From Eubacterium sp. UBA5416 (GTDB lineage: Bacteria > Bacillota > Clostridia > Lachnospirales > Lachnospiraceae): 34,943 nucleotides of DNA. Under the pieces are notes generated by a model. The model was not told the origin of the DNA. It saw only the letters and a list, made by a program, of their open reading frames with translations, and searched no databases. This document shows, in pieces, positions 8,245 through 16,474 of this stretch (position 1 is the first letter of the stretch; each line of letters opens with the position of its first letter). The stretch covers positions 1-34,943 of the forward strand of contig DHNM01000013.1 in the NCBI GenBank assembly GCA_002409525.1. The letters run 5' to 3'. The position numbers were made by a program, and so were the translations under genes.

Positions 8245-8329
8245 AGTATATCACATTTATCTATGCAAAAAATACACGGATTAAGGACTTTTTTTTGCGT
8301 CATGAGTTGTTTTTCGTCTCATGCTTTGT
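8245..8329 (-). promoter_or_regulatory. Candidate AraC-activated promoter of the importer operon
   Basis: On the minus strand a good -10 box, TATACT, is at 8250-8245, but the -35 region at the proper spacing is poor, as is common for activator-dependent promoters. Further upstream are two similar 15-16 bp blocks in the same orientation, at 8296-8310 and 8314-8329 (TGCGTCATGAGTTGT and TCGTCTCATGCTTTGT on the plus strand). They are about two helical turns apart, a layout typical of AraC-family operators. The probable regulator is encoded just upstream at 8447-9304. No binding evidence exists; this is inference from layout. Confidence 0.45.
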
Positions 8330-8389
8330 CTATATCGTACATCTATTTATTATATCTTATTTTTTACACATATCTTTGCACAAAAAGAA

Positions 8390-8433
8390 ACACATCTCAT
8401 GCTTCGCTTTTACGAAAAAGCATCCTGATGTGT
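8390..8433 (-). terminator. Terminator after the AraC gene
   Basis: ACACATC at 8390-8396 pairs with GATGTGT at 8427-8433, and an inner ATGCT/AGCAT stem extends the hairpin. The minus strand continues into CTTTTTG. It lies just past the stop of the AraC regulator (8447). Confidence 0.6.
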
Positions 8434-8446
8434 AACTTTTTAATCC

Positions 8447-9304
8447 TTATTTGCTATTCAATTGATATTGCTTTGGTGAATATCCCACATGATTTAAGAA
8501 TGTTCTGGAAAAATGAGAATAGTTGTTAAATCCGGTCATAAAGCATACATCATGTGGCGCATATCCTTTTCTCAGAAATTGTTGTGCCATTGCGACTCTC
8601 TTTATGATAATATACTGTTGTACTGAAACCCCAATAATCTTTTTAAAGCTTTTGCTGATATAGCTGCGATCATAATGCAGATAATCGGCAATATCATTTA
8701 ATCTAATCTTCTCAGTAATGTGCTCTTCAATATACGAAAAGGTATCTGAAACTAATTTTGCGGTTTTCCCCAGATATTCTGGCAGCATCGGTATACCCGG
8801 CATTCTATTCAGCATCACAAGAATCTGTTTAATATACGCTTCCGCCAAAACATCATCTCCAAAATTTTCAAACCGTAACACCTTTTCCAGTAAAAAAGCA
8901 TACGACTGATATTGAGAAATCTCTTCTTCCGTTAAATGATAATAAAACAGGCGTTCTGCTGCATTCTGATGAAAAAAAGCTGCAAGATTCGTTTTATCCG
9001 TTGAATATTCCAGCAAAAGCTCCGGATTGATGTTGATTACAATCCGGGTATACAATTCCGGAGTCTGCAATTCTCCCCGGTGAAAGGTGTATGGAGGAAT
9101 ACACACAAGATCTCCCCGCTTTATTTTCCTGACACTGTCCTCTGTATAAAAGACCATTTCTCCTTCCAGAAAAAGAAAAAGTTCGAAGCTGTCATGACTT
9201 TGCAGCAAAAAGTTAAATGCTGTAATTTCTGCAGTTTTGCATTCGCAGATTAAGTCATTTGGAAACATGATAATTTTTTTTTCAATTTTTTGATCTCGTG
9301 TCAA
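8447..9304 (-). CDS. AraC-family transcriptional regulator
   Basis: This 285-residue regulator has an N-terminal cupin-like sensing domain (about residues 15-130, with HDSFELFLFLEGEMVFYTED and RGDLVCIPPYTFHRGEL) and a C-terminal double helix-turn-helix AraC domain. The latter includes SYIEEHITEKIRLNDIADYLHYDRSYISKSFKKIIGVS and GFNNYSHFSRTFLNHVGYSPKQY. It probably senses a sugar breakdown product and activates the importer operon downstream. The start is set at the TTG at 9304, because AAGGAGG ends only 6 nt before it. The ATG at 9310 touches the same Shine-Dalgarno with no spacing. The gene sits where the body of a GH51-like gene once was. Confidence 0.88.
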   Translation of the reverse strand: MTRDQKIEKKIIMFPNDLICECKTAEITAFNFLLQSHDSFELFLFLEGEMVFYTEDSVRKIKRGDLVCIPPYTFHRGELQTPELYTRIVININPELLLEYSTDKTNLAAFFHQNAAERLFYYHLTEEEISQYQSYAFLLEKVLRFENFGDDVLAEAYIKQILVMLNRMPGIPMLPEYLGKTAKLVSDTFSYIEEHITEKIRLNDIADYLHYDRSYISKSFKKIIGVSVQQYIIIKRVAMAQQFLRKGYAPHDVCFMTGFNNYSHFSRTFLNHVGYSPKQYQLNSK

Positions 9305-9311
9305 AACCATC

Positions 9312-9643
9312 CTCCTTACCTTTTACCCCAGTTGTACCTTTATAGGTATAGTTTCCACAGGAATGCCTGACAGAAGGTTTGCCAATCACTCCCAATCGTA
9401 CTCCTCATATCCGCTATGCCAAAAAGGTGCATCTTTTCTATAATGCTCCTGATCCAACCCCAGCCATGCCCATGTGGCATTCTTATATGGCTAAACCTCT
9501 CGAAAAGCCCGGTTAAATAACATCTCACTCCACAAGCCGGCTACCTGCCGACCAAAGCCAGACTCAATAAAATTCCCGAAAATCCGGTTATCCACCGGTA
9601 CATCGGTCCATTGTTCCCCCATGCTTAATTTTGACCTCATCAT
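9312..9643 (-). pseudogene. N-terminal remnant of a GH51-like arabinofuranosidase
   Basis: An ATG at 9643 overlaps the stop codon of the GH43 gene (TAATG), implying former translational coupling. The frame reads VDNRIFGNFIESGFGRQVAGLWSEMLFNRAFREV, resembling the start of GH51/alpha-L-arabinofuranosidase-type catalytic domains (IFG-FIE, G-W-EML-NR-F). It is broken by an in-frame TAG, continues as PYKNATWAWLGLDQEHYRKDAPFWHSGYEEYDWE, then shifts frame into IGKPSVRHSCGNYTYKG. Homology ends where the AraC ribosome binding site begins. Only about 110 codons of a much longer enzyme remain. The family call is by motif resemblance. Confidence 0.65.
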
Positions 9644-10890
9644 TACTCTACTCTCCATCCTTTCAGCTTAACACAGCTGTCATCACTTCCGTAGCGGGTA
9701 CCGTTTTTCGTTATCCATACCCCGCCCTGCTCCTTCACCCGCAGGGTAAGCACATAGTTACCCATCACTAAATGTGGAGAGCGATAGCGCAGACCACTGT
9801 CACCGGCAAGACTGTAGAAATCTACCAATATCCGGTGAACCACTTCTCCCTGCTCGCTTTTAATCTCTACCTCACCATATCCTCCATGCTTTGATGTCTC
9901 ACCAAACAGCATAATTCTCTCACCGGTAAAGGGGATGCTACAGGATTCACCAATGGTATTTGAATAAAAGTCTAGTTTATTCTCCGGTGGCAAACAACGT
10001 TCTATGTATTCATCCGGAGACCATACTCTCAGATATTCTTCAATCTCCATCATTCCATTTTTTGTTTTCAGCGGAAGCAGTACCAGAGTTGCCGCGGAAC
10101 CCTGTCTTGGGAACGACCAGCGGTCACCTACATAAACCGGAAGTTTCCCGTCTTCCCTCTCATACATAAAAACAAAGGAGCATTGGGTATTACAGGTCAG
10201 ACTTCCCTCTTTACAGAAAAGTCCCTTATGTTCCCATGGACCGTGAAGGTCTGTCGCAGTCAGATAATAATTATCATTTCTCTCCCAGCCTGTCTTGTTG
10301 GAAAACATCAGATAATAAATGCCATCTTCCTTAAACAATGCCGGAGACTCTCCGCCTGGAGAAAGATTTTTGGCAACCAGTTCCACCGCCTCTGTATAAT
10401 CCTCACTGAGACGGTAAATATTTCCTTCGTGAGTCAACAGATATGCGGTGGAGTCATCGTCTACAAAAGTCCCCATATCCCACATATGAATGGGTTCTCC
10501 CTGAAAATAAAGAGGTCCTTTAAAGGTAAATTTCCCATCAATCCGGTCACTTACCGCCAGTCCGATATGAGGATCATTGTATTTCAAATCATCCGTATGC
10601 ATTAACATGATATATTTCCCTGTTTGGGGGCATTTCAATACCTTTACCCTCTCCCCCACACGGTTTTCTCCTAAAAGACCGTCTTTTTGAGGAGGCAGGG
10701 CAAGTCCTTCAAATTTCCAGTTGGTGAAATCCCTTGTGGAATAGCAGGAAAAACCAATATATTTGTTGACGTCATCCGTCTTATATTCCCCAAACAGATA
10801 GAAGGTATCCCCCTCCTGCAGGATGCATGCACCGTGTGCATTTACCGTATTGTTATTCTGATCATACCATGAAATCCCGTTATAAATCAT
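9643..10890 (-). CDS. GH43-type five-bladed beta-propeller glycosidase
   Basis: This 415-residue protein lacks a signal peptide and is probably cytoplasmic. It opens with TVNAHGACILQEGDTFYLFGEYK, has DPHIGLAVSDRIDGKF, a central HMWDMGTFVDDDSTAYLL segment holding a probable catalytic-region Asp, and GGESPALFKEDGIYYLMFSNKTGW with the likely acid Glu. These are the spaced blades seen in GH43 enzymes of the beta-galactan/arabinan group. A beta-rich accessory domain fills roughly the last 100 residues. It would trim side-chain sugars from imported oligosaccharides. Its ribosome binding site (GAGGAGAAAAG) lies inside the tail of an upstream pseudogene. The downstream GH51-like partner is broken, so the former pair of side-chain enzymes is reduced to one. 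Confidence 0.82.
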   Translation of the reverse strand: MIYNGISWYDQNNNTVNAHGACILQEGDTFYLFGEYKTDDVNKYIGFSCYSTRDFTNWKFEGLALPPQKDGLLGENRVGERVKVLKCPQTGKYIMLMHTDDLKYNDPHIGLAVSDRIDGKFTFKGPLYFQGEPIHMWDMGTFVDDDSTAYLLTHEGNIYRLSEDYTEAVELVAKNLSPGGESPALFKEDGIYYLMFSNKTGWERNDNYYLTATDLHGPWEHKGLFCKEGSLTCNTQCSFVFMYEREDGKLPVYVGDRWSFPRQGSAATLVLLPLKTKNGMMEIEEYLRVWSPDEYIERCLPPENKLDFYSNTIGESCSIPFTGERIMLFGETSKHGGYGEVEIKSEQGEVVHRILVDFYSLAGDSGLRYRSPHLVMGNYVLTLRVKEQGGVWITKNGTRYGSDDSCVKLKGWRVE

Positions 10891-10891
10891 T

Positions 10892-11245
10892 TTATTCTTT
10901 TCTCCTCATATTCTTCATCAATAACATCAAGTTGTCCTGTAAATCATTTACTATCCTCACAAACCCTGCTGCCGGAATAGCCGAATCGTTTTGCAGATTC
11001 TTCGCTTCAGCAATCGCCTGCTTAAATGCTTCGATTTCCTACTCAGAGTAGATATCTGTTTTTCCGGTTTCCTGTTCACAGCTGGCGATCTGCTGTTCCA
11101 GACTGTTCATGGCTTGCTCCCTTGACAAATCGGTCGCTCCAAGTGTACTCTCTTCAAATCCCTTAAAGTTCTCTTTGCTTACCCAGCAGTTATCTTCATT
11201 ATAATATCCTGTCTCTGCCGATATGTTATCATAGGATAATTATGT
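10892..11245 (-). pseudogene. C-terminal remnant of an unrecognised protein
   Basis: On the minus strand a coding-like frame from about 11245 reads SYDNISAETGYYNEDNCWVS, continues as a helical, glutamate-rich segment (LSREQAMNSLEQQIASCEQETGKTDIYSE), hits an in-frame TAG, and resumes as EIEAFKQAIAEAKNLQNDSAIPAAGF to a TAA at 10892. There is no start codon or N-terminus. The helical tail resembles the repeat-type ends found on large secreted glycosidases, but I do not recognise the family. Its last codons contain the ribosome binding site of the GH43 gene, so it was probably the preceding gene in the same operon. Confidence 0.5.
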
Positions 11246-11577
11246 AAAGATATCTGGTGAGTATTTCATAAGAATACGGGAAAAGGGTGGGCTTCTTTAT
11301 ATAAGAGAAGACTTTACATTACCCTTGCTTGCGCCATCTCGCTAAAAGATAATCCGGTTCAAAGATCTTCTGGTGATAACATGCTCCTTTTGCTTTCTTT
11401 AGGACCGAATTCTGATGAGACTGCAGGAAGAAAAGAGACCTTTTCTGATAGAAATCCCGGATGAATGCAGAGTACAGCATTCGAGAACACAGGTTTTTGA
11501 GGAAACCAAGGTTCGAAGTTTCAGAATAACCTTGTGATGCAGAGATGCTCTTCAGAAGACCTACCTGCAGGGAATCT
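11246..11577. other. Stretch without a convincing gene
   Basis: An open frame on the minus strand (11319-11648) overlaps the 3' end of the AAA-ATPase gene and would give 109 residues ending LLARWRKQG. It has no clear ribosome binding site and no motif I recognise. It may be chance or a decayed gene tail. A short hairpin-like sequence, TTCTTTATATAAGAGAA, lies near 11293-11309. Nothing else is visible. Confidence 0.4.
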
Positions 11578-13302
11578 TTACAAAACTTTTCTATTCTGTT
11601 TTCCATACTGCTCAACGATACAGTCTTTTCCCTTGAACGCAATTCCATAGCTTATAACTGTATGGTATCCATTGAGAGCCTCCGCATATCTTTTATTTTT
11701 AATCTGATTTAAGGCCTCCTTGCAGGCGTGCTCCAAAGTCTCATTTTCTTTCGCATGCTTTATTTCAAAAAGCATAGCTCTACGTTTACGTTTGTCCTTG
11801 ATTACCACGTCGGGTCTGCCATTTCCGTATTCATAGTTTGATTTTACAACGTAACCGGCACCTGCAAAAAGTCCGGACACAAAAGCATGATAGTAACTCT
11901 CCCTGTAATCGTGGTAGCTGATCGAGTTGAACAGCAAATCCGATATGCTGCTTGAAGCTGTTTTTGCATCACCATACCAAAAGGCTTTGAATATTTCCGT
12001 TCTGTCAATTGACTGCACATCTTTTTTAAACCACGCGACGACCGATTTTTGAAAAATGCTCTTTACTTCCTCATTAGGTATCCGCAAAACCGCCTTTTTC
12101 TCTTTCATTTGATACTCATCGAATGCAGCTCCTGACGGAAGATCTTTAATAGTCACTTCTTTTTCCTGTGTCAGATATCCGGTCATAAAAAGCAGACTCC
12201 ACAGAGTCTCTTCAGATACTTCAAGAGAATCATATGTCAGATCTTCTGTAATAATCTCTTCAATAGATCCACCGCTTAATAACGTCTCAAATTTACTGTT
12301 TACGTCAAACTCCTCATTTTCAAACAGCTTATATATCACATCATTATGGCTGGTATCCGCCCAATAGTTGTCAGGCTGTGCAGTTGGATCGTCGATCAAT
12401 GCGGATACATGATTGAGGACATCCCAGGGACAATAGACATCCACGCTGCCAAATCGGTATCCATCATACCATATACGCACTTCATCAGCGTGGTCCAAAA
12501 GACCTGCAGCGGAAAGCAGAGACTGTACTTCCGGTTCAGTAAAACCTATGCTCTCGTCAAATCTATTCCCAGTGATCGTATTCGAAGCAAGGTTGTTAAT
12601 ACCTGTAAATATGCTTTCTTTCGAAATTTTCAGACACCCTGTAATAACAGCAAATTTCAAGTGTGAATTGGTTTTTAGAACGGCACCTAACATCGCACGG
12701 ATAACATCAAGCATCTCGTCATAATATCCACCATCATGTGCCTTTGCAAGGGGAACATCATATTCATCGATAAGCAGAATGGGCGGCTTATCATAGTAAG
12801 CATCCATCATGCGAGTGAGCAGAGCGAGACTATTTGACACACTTTCACGGTTTTCTGAGCGGTCGCACAACGCCTCTAAATCTCTTTTATCATCAATATC
12901 TGTCTTATCGCTTTCAATCAGGAAACGATTCTTTCGTGCCAATTCCGCGATAAGGATTTTTAAGCGTTCAAAAGCAGAGGCAAAATTTAATCCCTCCACA
13001 TTTTTCAATGTAAGAAATATAACCGGCCAATGATTCATCCATTCTTTGCAAAGTCCATCTTCTTTTGAGATCTCCAATCCATCAAAATGAGCTTTACTGT
13101 CGCGGCTTATATCGAAAAAATCTTCCAGCATACTCATTGTTAGTGTCTTACCAAAACGCCGGGGACGAGTGACAAGATTTGCCTCAAACTGCTGGCTTAA
13201 AAGTTCTTTAATAAATGCAGTTTTGTCAACGTAATAATAATCACCCTCACGCATTTTTGCAAAGTTTTCAATTCCAACAGGGATTTTAATGCCCATGTCC
13301 AT
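11578..13302 (-). CDS. AAA-ATPase-like / PD-(D/E)XK nuclease-like protein
   Basis: This 574-residue protein belongs to the widespread AAA-ATPase_like plus C-terminal PD-(D/E)XK family (DUF1703 type). It opens with IPVGIENFAKMREGDYYYVDKTAFIKELL and has a Walker-A-like RPRRFGKT (about 47-54), a Walker B ILLIDEYDVPL (about 176-186) and a sensor-like KFAVITGCLKISKESIF. The C-terminal domain has GRPDVVIKDKRKRRAMLFEIKHA, supplying the D and E-x-K residues of a nuclease fold. These proteins often occur in many copies in anaerobes; their role is not established, and mobile-element or defence links are suspected. It stands alone, with AAAGGAAC before its start, and has no evident tie to the flanking sugar genes. 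Confidence 0.88.
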   Translation of the reverse strand: MDMGIKIPVGIENFAKMREGDYYYVDKTAFIKELLSQQFEANLVTRPRRFGKTLTMSMLEDFFDISRDSKAHFDGLEISKEDGLCKEWMNHWPVIFLTLKNVEGLNFASAFERLKILIAELARKNRFLIESDKTDIDDKRDLEALCDRSENRESVSNSLALLTRMMDAYYDKPPILLIDEYDVPLAKAHDGGYYDEMLDVIRAMLGAVLKTNSHLKFAVITGCLKISKESIFTGINNLASNTITGNRFDESIGFTEPEVQSLLSAAGLLDHADEVRIWYDGYRFGSVDVYCPWDVLNHVSALIDDPTAQPDNYWADTSHNDVIYKLFENEEFDVNSKFETLLSGGSIEEIITEDLTYDSLEVSEETLWSLLFMTGYLTQEKEVTIKDLPSGAAFDEYQMKEKKAVLRIPNEEVKSIFQKSVVAWFKKDVQSIDRTEIFKAFWYGDAKTASSSISDLLFNSISYHDYRESYYHAFVSGLFAGAGYVVKSNYEYGNGRPDVVIKDKRKRRAMLFEIKHAKENETLEHACKEALNQIKNKRYAEALNGYHTVISYGIAFKGKDCIVEQYGKQNRKVL

Positions 13303-13394
13303 ATGTTCCTTTCCAAGTATGTTTCTATATTACCATCCGCCGACCGTTTTATCAACCCATCTTTCCGGTATTCATCCCTCGAGCATCATTACAT

Positions 13395-14405
13395 TCAGTA
13401 AGCTATTTTATTCTTGCCACTGACATACCCCGTCTGCTCATAAATGTCATACATCACATCCATCGTGGTCTCGACATCACGGACTCCGATCGGAGCTTTC
13501 CCATCTGTCTTAAGTGCATGATAAAAATCAGCGATGCAGGCTTCATGGCCGCTGCCCCAATAACTTTTGCCTGCCGCAGTTTTCTGCTTCAACGGCTGAT
13601 AATGTATCTCCTTTTTCCCCTCTTCTAACACTTCCACTTCATTATCGCAGAGTCTGATCGTCATATGCTCAAAGATCAGTTCCATGTAAATCGGGGAGTT
13701 AGTGCAGTAGGCGGTTGTCGCATAAAGCAGACAGGAGGCATGATCTTCATATTGCAGATAGGCTTCCACGGTATCCTCGACATCAACCACCTGATCCAGG
13801 TGAAAATTCTGCATACCCGCCTTTACGCATTCAGGCTTTCCGAGGAAATACATGAGCAGATCCAGCGTGTGAATGGATTGATTAATCAGCACTCCTCCGC
13901 CCTCTGTCCTCAAATCCCCTCTCCAGTCGCTGCTCTCATAATAATTCCTGTCACGGCACCAGGTCACAAATGCTCTTCCGCCCAGGAATCTTCCCGTATC
14001 ATGCTGATTGATTCTCTCTTTTACAAATCGGCTTGTTGCATTGTATCGGTTCTGAAAACAAATCCCGATCGGGATATGCTCACTATACTCTTCCAAATCC
14101 TTAAACTGTTCTCTGTTTACCGCCGGCGGTTTTTCGGAAAACACGGCGATTCCCCTTTTCGCCGCTTCGCCTGCCATCGGCACATGCAGATAATGCGGTG
14201 TACAGATATGAAGAACATCCGGCTTTTCTGCATCTAACATTTCCGTGAGAACCTGATATGGATGTCCCCCGTACGTTTCGGCGGCGGCCATGGCTCGCTC
14301 CGTCCTGATATCACAGACACCCACGAGTCTGGCATCTTTTATACTGTTGATCGCATGCAGATGCATGTTGGAAATTGTGCCGCACCCCACAACACAAACC
14401 TTCAT
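13395..14405 (-). CDS. Gfo/Idh/MocA-family oxidoreductase
   Basis: This 336-residue NAD(P)-dependent dehydrogenase has the N-terminal Rossmann motif VVGCGTISNMHLHAI, the EKPP motif (FSEKPPAVN, catalytic Lys) and the active-site helix GGGVLINQSIHTLDLLMYFLG with its conserved His and Asp. Members of this family oxidise sugar or cyclitol hydroxyls, often at C3. It is the last gene of a four-gene unit with two TIM-barrel enzymes and a second oxidoreductase, 15 nt after the TIM-barrel gene. AAAGGAGG precedes the ATG. The alternation suggests the pair carries out oxidation followed by epimerisation or elimination on a sugar. The substrate is unknown. Confidence 0.9.
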   Translation of the reverse strand: MKVCVVGCGTISNMHLHAINSIKDARLVGVCDIRTERAMAAAETYGGHPYQVLTEMLDAEKPDVLHICTPHYLHVPMAGEAAKRGIAVFSEKPPAVNREQFKDLEEYSEHIPIGICFQNRYNATSRFVKERINQHDTGRFLGGRAFVTWCRDRNYYESSDWRGDLRTEGGGVLINQSIHTLDLLMYFLGKPECVKAGMQNFHLDQVVDVEDTVEAYLQYEDHASCLLYATTAYCTNSPIYMELIFEHMTIRLCDNEVEVLEEGKKEIHYQPLKQKTAAGKSYWGSGHEACIADFYHALKTDGKAPIGVRDVETTMDVMYDIYEQTGYVSGKNKIAY

Positions 14406-14420
14406 ATAAATTGACCTCCT

Positions 14421-15293
14421 TTAAGCCCAGTCCAGATCCCAGAGTATCGCTTTCAGTGCGTGAACCGCGATATCGAAGGCAAACGGCCGGTCGGCGAGCA
14501 GACGCTCTTTATGATCATTCTTTGTACCCTCATCCTCCAGTTTTTTGATTCCGGAAAAATGGGTCAGATGCGGTTCCAGAGATAAAAATCCCTCAAAATC
14601 TTTTTCTTTCAGCTTTCTTAAGATTTCTTTTACATTCCCATCCCCCATACCGGCGGGAACGACCAGCCTGGAATCCCACTGAGCGTCTTTGATGTGAACA
14701 TAGGAAACATAATCTTTCAGCAGTTCATATGCTTCCAGTGTATCCTGCCCGCACTCCACGAAATTGGCAAAGTCAAAGATCTCTTTGAAATGATCTCCAT
14801 AGAAACGCTCCATGATCTTTTTACATCCTTTTGCATCGTCTCCGAAGATTTTCTTTTCATTTTCATGAAGGAGTATCACATCCTGATTCGTAGCATAATC
14901 CACAAGTTTCGAGAGACGCTCCATCACCTCATCCTCATAGCTGTATTTATCTTCACCTTCCGGCATAAAAAAGCTGAACATGCGGATGTAAGAAGTATCA
15001 AAGATCTTTGCGTATTCTACCATTTTCTGATACTGTTTAAAATGTTCCTCGAAGGGCTCTCTGATATCCATCTTTCCGGTCGGTGCTCCGATCGTGGAAA
15101 CCTTTAAACCTGCGGCGTCCAGTTTCGCTTTTGCCGCTTTCACTTCCTCTTTGCTGCAGTCGGCGATATTTTTGCCGTCAATCGCACGTATTTCGATATG
15201 TGTCAGTCCGTTTCTCTTGGCCCCGGCGATCTGCTCATCGAAGCTGTCTGCCAGTTCATCGGTAAATCCTGTAAGTATGATATGTCTCTTCAT
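14421..15293 (-). CDS. Xylose-isomerase-like TIM-barrel (sugar phosphate isomerase/epimerase)
   Basis: This 290-residue TIM-barrel protein has the usual metal-site segments of the family: LLHENEKKIFGD (Glu), EIFDFANFVECG (Asp), YVHIKDA (His) and LSLEPHL (Glu). A divalent metal is expected. Such enzymes (IolE, IolI, YcjR and related keto-sugar enzymes) act on keto-sugars made by Gfo/Idh/MocA partners. The gene begins 2 nt after the stop of the upstream oxidoreductase, and its ribosome binding site GGAGGG lies inside that gene's last codons. That points to tight coupling. It differs clearly from the second TIM-barrel gene of the cluster (252 residues), so the two are probably successive steps, not duplicates. 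Confidence 0.88.
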   Translation of the reverse strand: MKRHIILTGFTDELADSFDEQIAGAKRNGLTHIEIRAIDGKNIADCSKEEVKAAKAKLDAAGLKVSTIGAPTGKMDIREPFEEHFKQYQKMVEYAKIFDTSYIRMFSFFMPEGEDKYSYEDEVMERLSKLVDYATNQDVILLHENEKKIFGDDAKGCKKIMERFYGDHFKEIFDFANFVECGQDTLEAYELLKDYVSYVHIKDAQWDSRLVVPAGMGDGNVKEILRKLKEKDFEGFLSLEPHLTHFSGIKKLEDEGTKNDHKERLLADRPFAFDIAVHALKAILWDLDWA

Positions 15294-15295
15294 AT

Positions 15296-16450
15296 TTAAT
15301 AACTGCCCTCCGTATTGAACGTGATATCTTTTGCTACTTTTTTAACAGATGATTTCCGCCTCTGATTCAGTTCTCTTAGGAACAATTCCTCATCGATCGG
15401 AAGCGTGACTGTCTGATCCAGCCATGCGGACAGATGCATCGCGTTTGAAAGCATCAATCCGTTGATTCCTTCCTGTCCCTTCGCCACCAGTGGTGTGCCG
15501 TGCAGGATATGTCCCGCGAATGCTTTCATAACCCCGATATGCTGTGGGTTTTCACCAGTAAGTTCGATCTCCTGTTTCGTCACCTCCGGCTTCTGAAACC
15601 CATCGGTCGCAGTCCGGCAGAACTCACGGACATTTTCAGCGGTCTCATAAAAGGTTAATTTATCGTTTTCGCAGACAAGCTTTCCACCTTCCATCGTCAC
15701 CTCGAAACGGTTTGTTCCCGGCGCGTCTCCGGTAGAGGTGATGAATACCCCAGTTGCCCCATTTGGGTATTCCAGATATGTGGTAACGTCATCTTCCACC
15801 TCGATATCATGCCAATTTCCGTTTTTCATAAAACTTCGGACCGAGGACGGCATTCCACAGATCCACTGAATCATATCAAGCTGATGCGGGCACTGATTTA
15901 AGAGAACACCTCCGCCTTCCCCGCTCCAGGTACCTCTCCATTCACCTGAGTCATAGTAGATCTGCGTGCGGAACCAGTCCGTGATAATCCAGTTGACACG
16001 CATGATTTCGCCGTATTTTTTTCCGGTCACCATCTCATGCATCTTTTTATAGAGCGGGTTCGTCCTCTGATTGAACATGACAGCAAAGGTCACATCGCTT
16101 TTATCCGCAGCCTCATTCATCTCGCGGACCTGCTTCGTATAGACACCACTCGGCTTTTCGCAGAGAACATGAAGGTTTTCATCAAATGCCTGTATGGCCA
16201 GCGTCGGATGCTGGTAATGGGGTGTTGCAATCACAACCGCGTCACAGGTATGACTTTTGATCAGTTCTTCTCCGGTGGTGAAAATCTTTACCTCTGATGG
16301 CAGCTCATCTGCCGCCCATTGTCTTCTTGATTCCTTCAGATCGGCAACAGCCGTAAGTTTCATCTCGGGAATTTTACCGGCGGCAATATTTTTGGCATGG
16401 GTACTTCCCATATTTCCGATCCCGATAATTCCCATTCTTAACCTATCCAT
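15296..16450 (-). CDS. Gfo/Idh/MocA-family oxidoreductase
   Basis: This 384-residue dehydrogenase has a Rossmann motif GIIGIGNMGSTHAKNI, the EKP motif in HVLCEKPSGVYTKQV, and GGGVLLNQCPHQLDMIQWICG with the conserved His and Asp. It is longer than the oxidoreductase at 13395-14405 and has a distinct C-terminal extension (about residues 340-384, ending in a basic segment). It is encoded 24 nt after the first TIM-barrel gene and 2 nt before the second. Within the family it resembles enzymes that oxidise glycosides or inositols. It probably opens the pathway, with the 13395-14405 enzyme closing it or acting on a second substrate; this order is inference. Confidence 0.9.
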   Translation of the reverse strand: MDRLRMGIIGIGNMGSTHAKNIAAGKIPEMKLTAVADLKESRRQWAADELPSEVKIFTTGEELIKSHTCDAVVIATPHYQHPTLAIQAFDENLHVLCEKPSGVYTKQVREMNEAADKSDVTFAVMFNQRTNPLYKKMHEMVTGKKYGEIMRVNWIITDWFRTQIYYDSGEWRGTWSGEGGGVLLNQCPHQLDMIQWICGMPSSVRSFMKNGNWHDIEVEDDVTTYLEYPNGATGVFITSTGDAPGTNRFEVTMEGGKLVCENDKLTFYETAENVREFCRTATDGFQKPEVTKQEIELTGENPQHIGVMKAFAGHILHGTPLVAKGQEGINGLMLSNAMHLSAWLDQTVTLPIDEELFLRELNQRRKSSVKKVAKDITFNTEGSY

Positions 16451-16474
16451 TTCCTTTACCTTCCCATGTCTGAT

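Noticed and set aside
11319..11648. 109-codon minus-strand frame overlapping the AAA-ATPase end
   Set aside because: No ribosome binding site and no recognisable family. It is described only as part of a gene-poor stretch.
13665..14237. 190-codon plus-strand frame
   Set aside because: It lies opposite an intact Gfo/Idh/MocA gene whose motifs are all in place.
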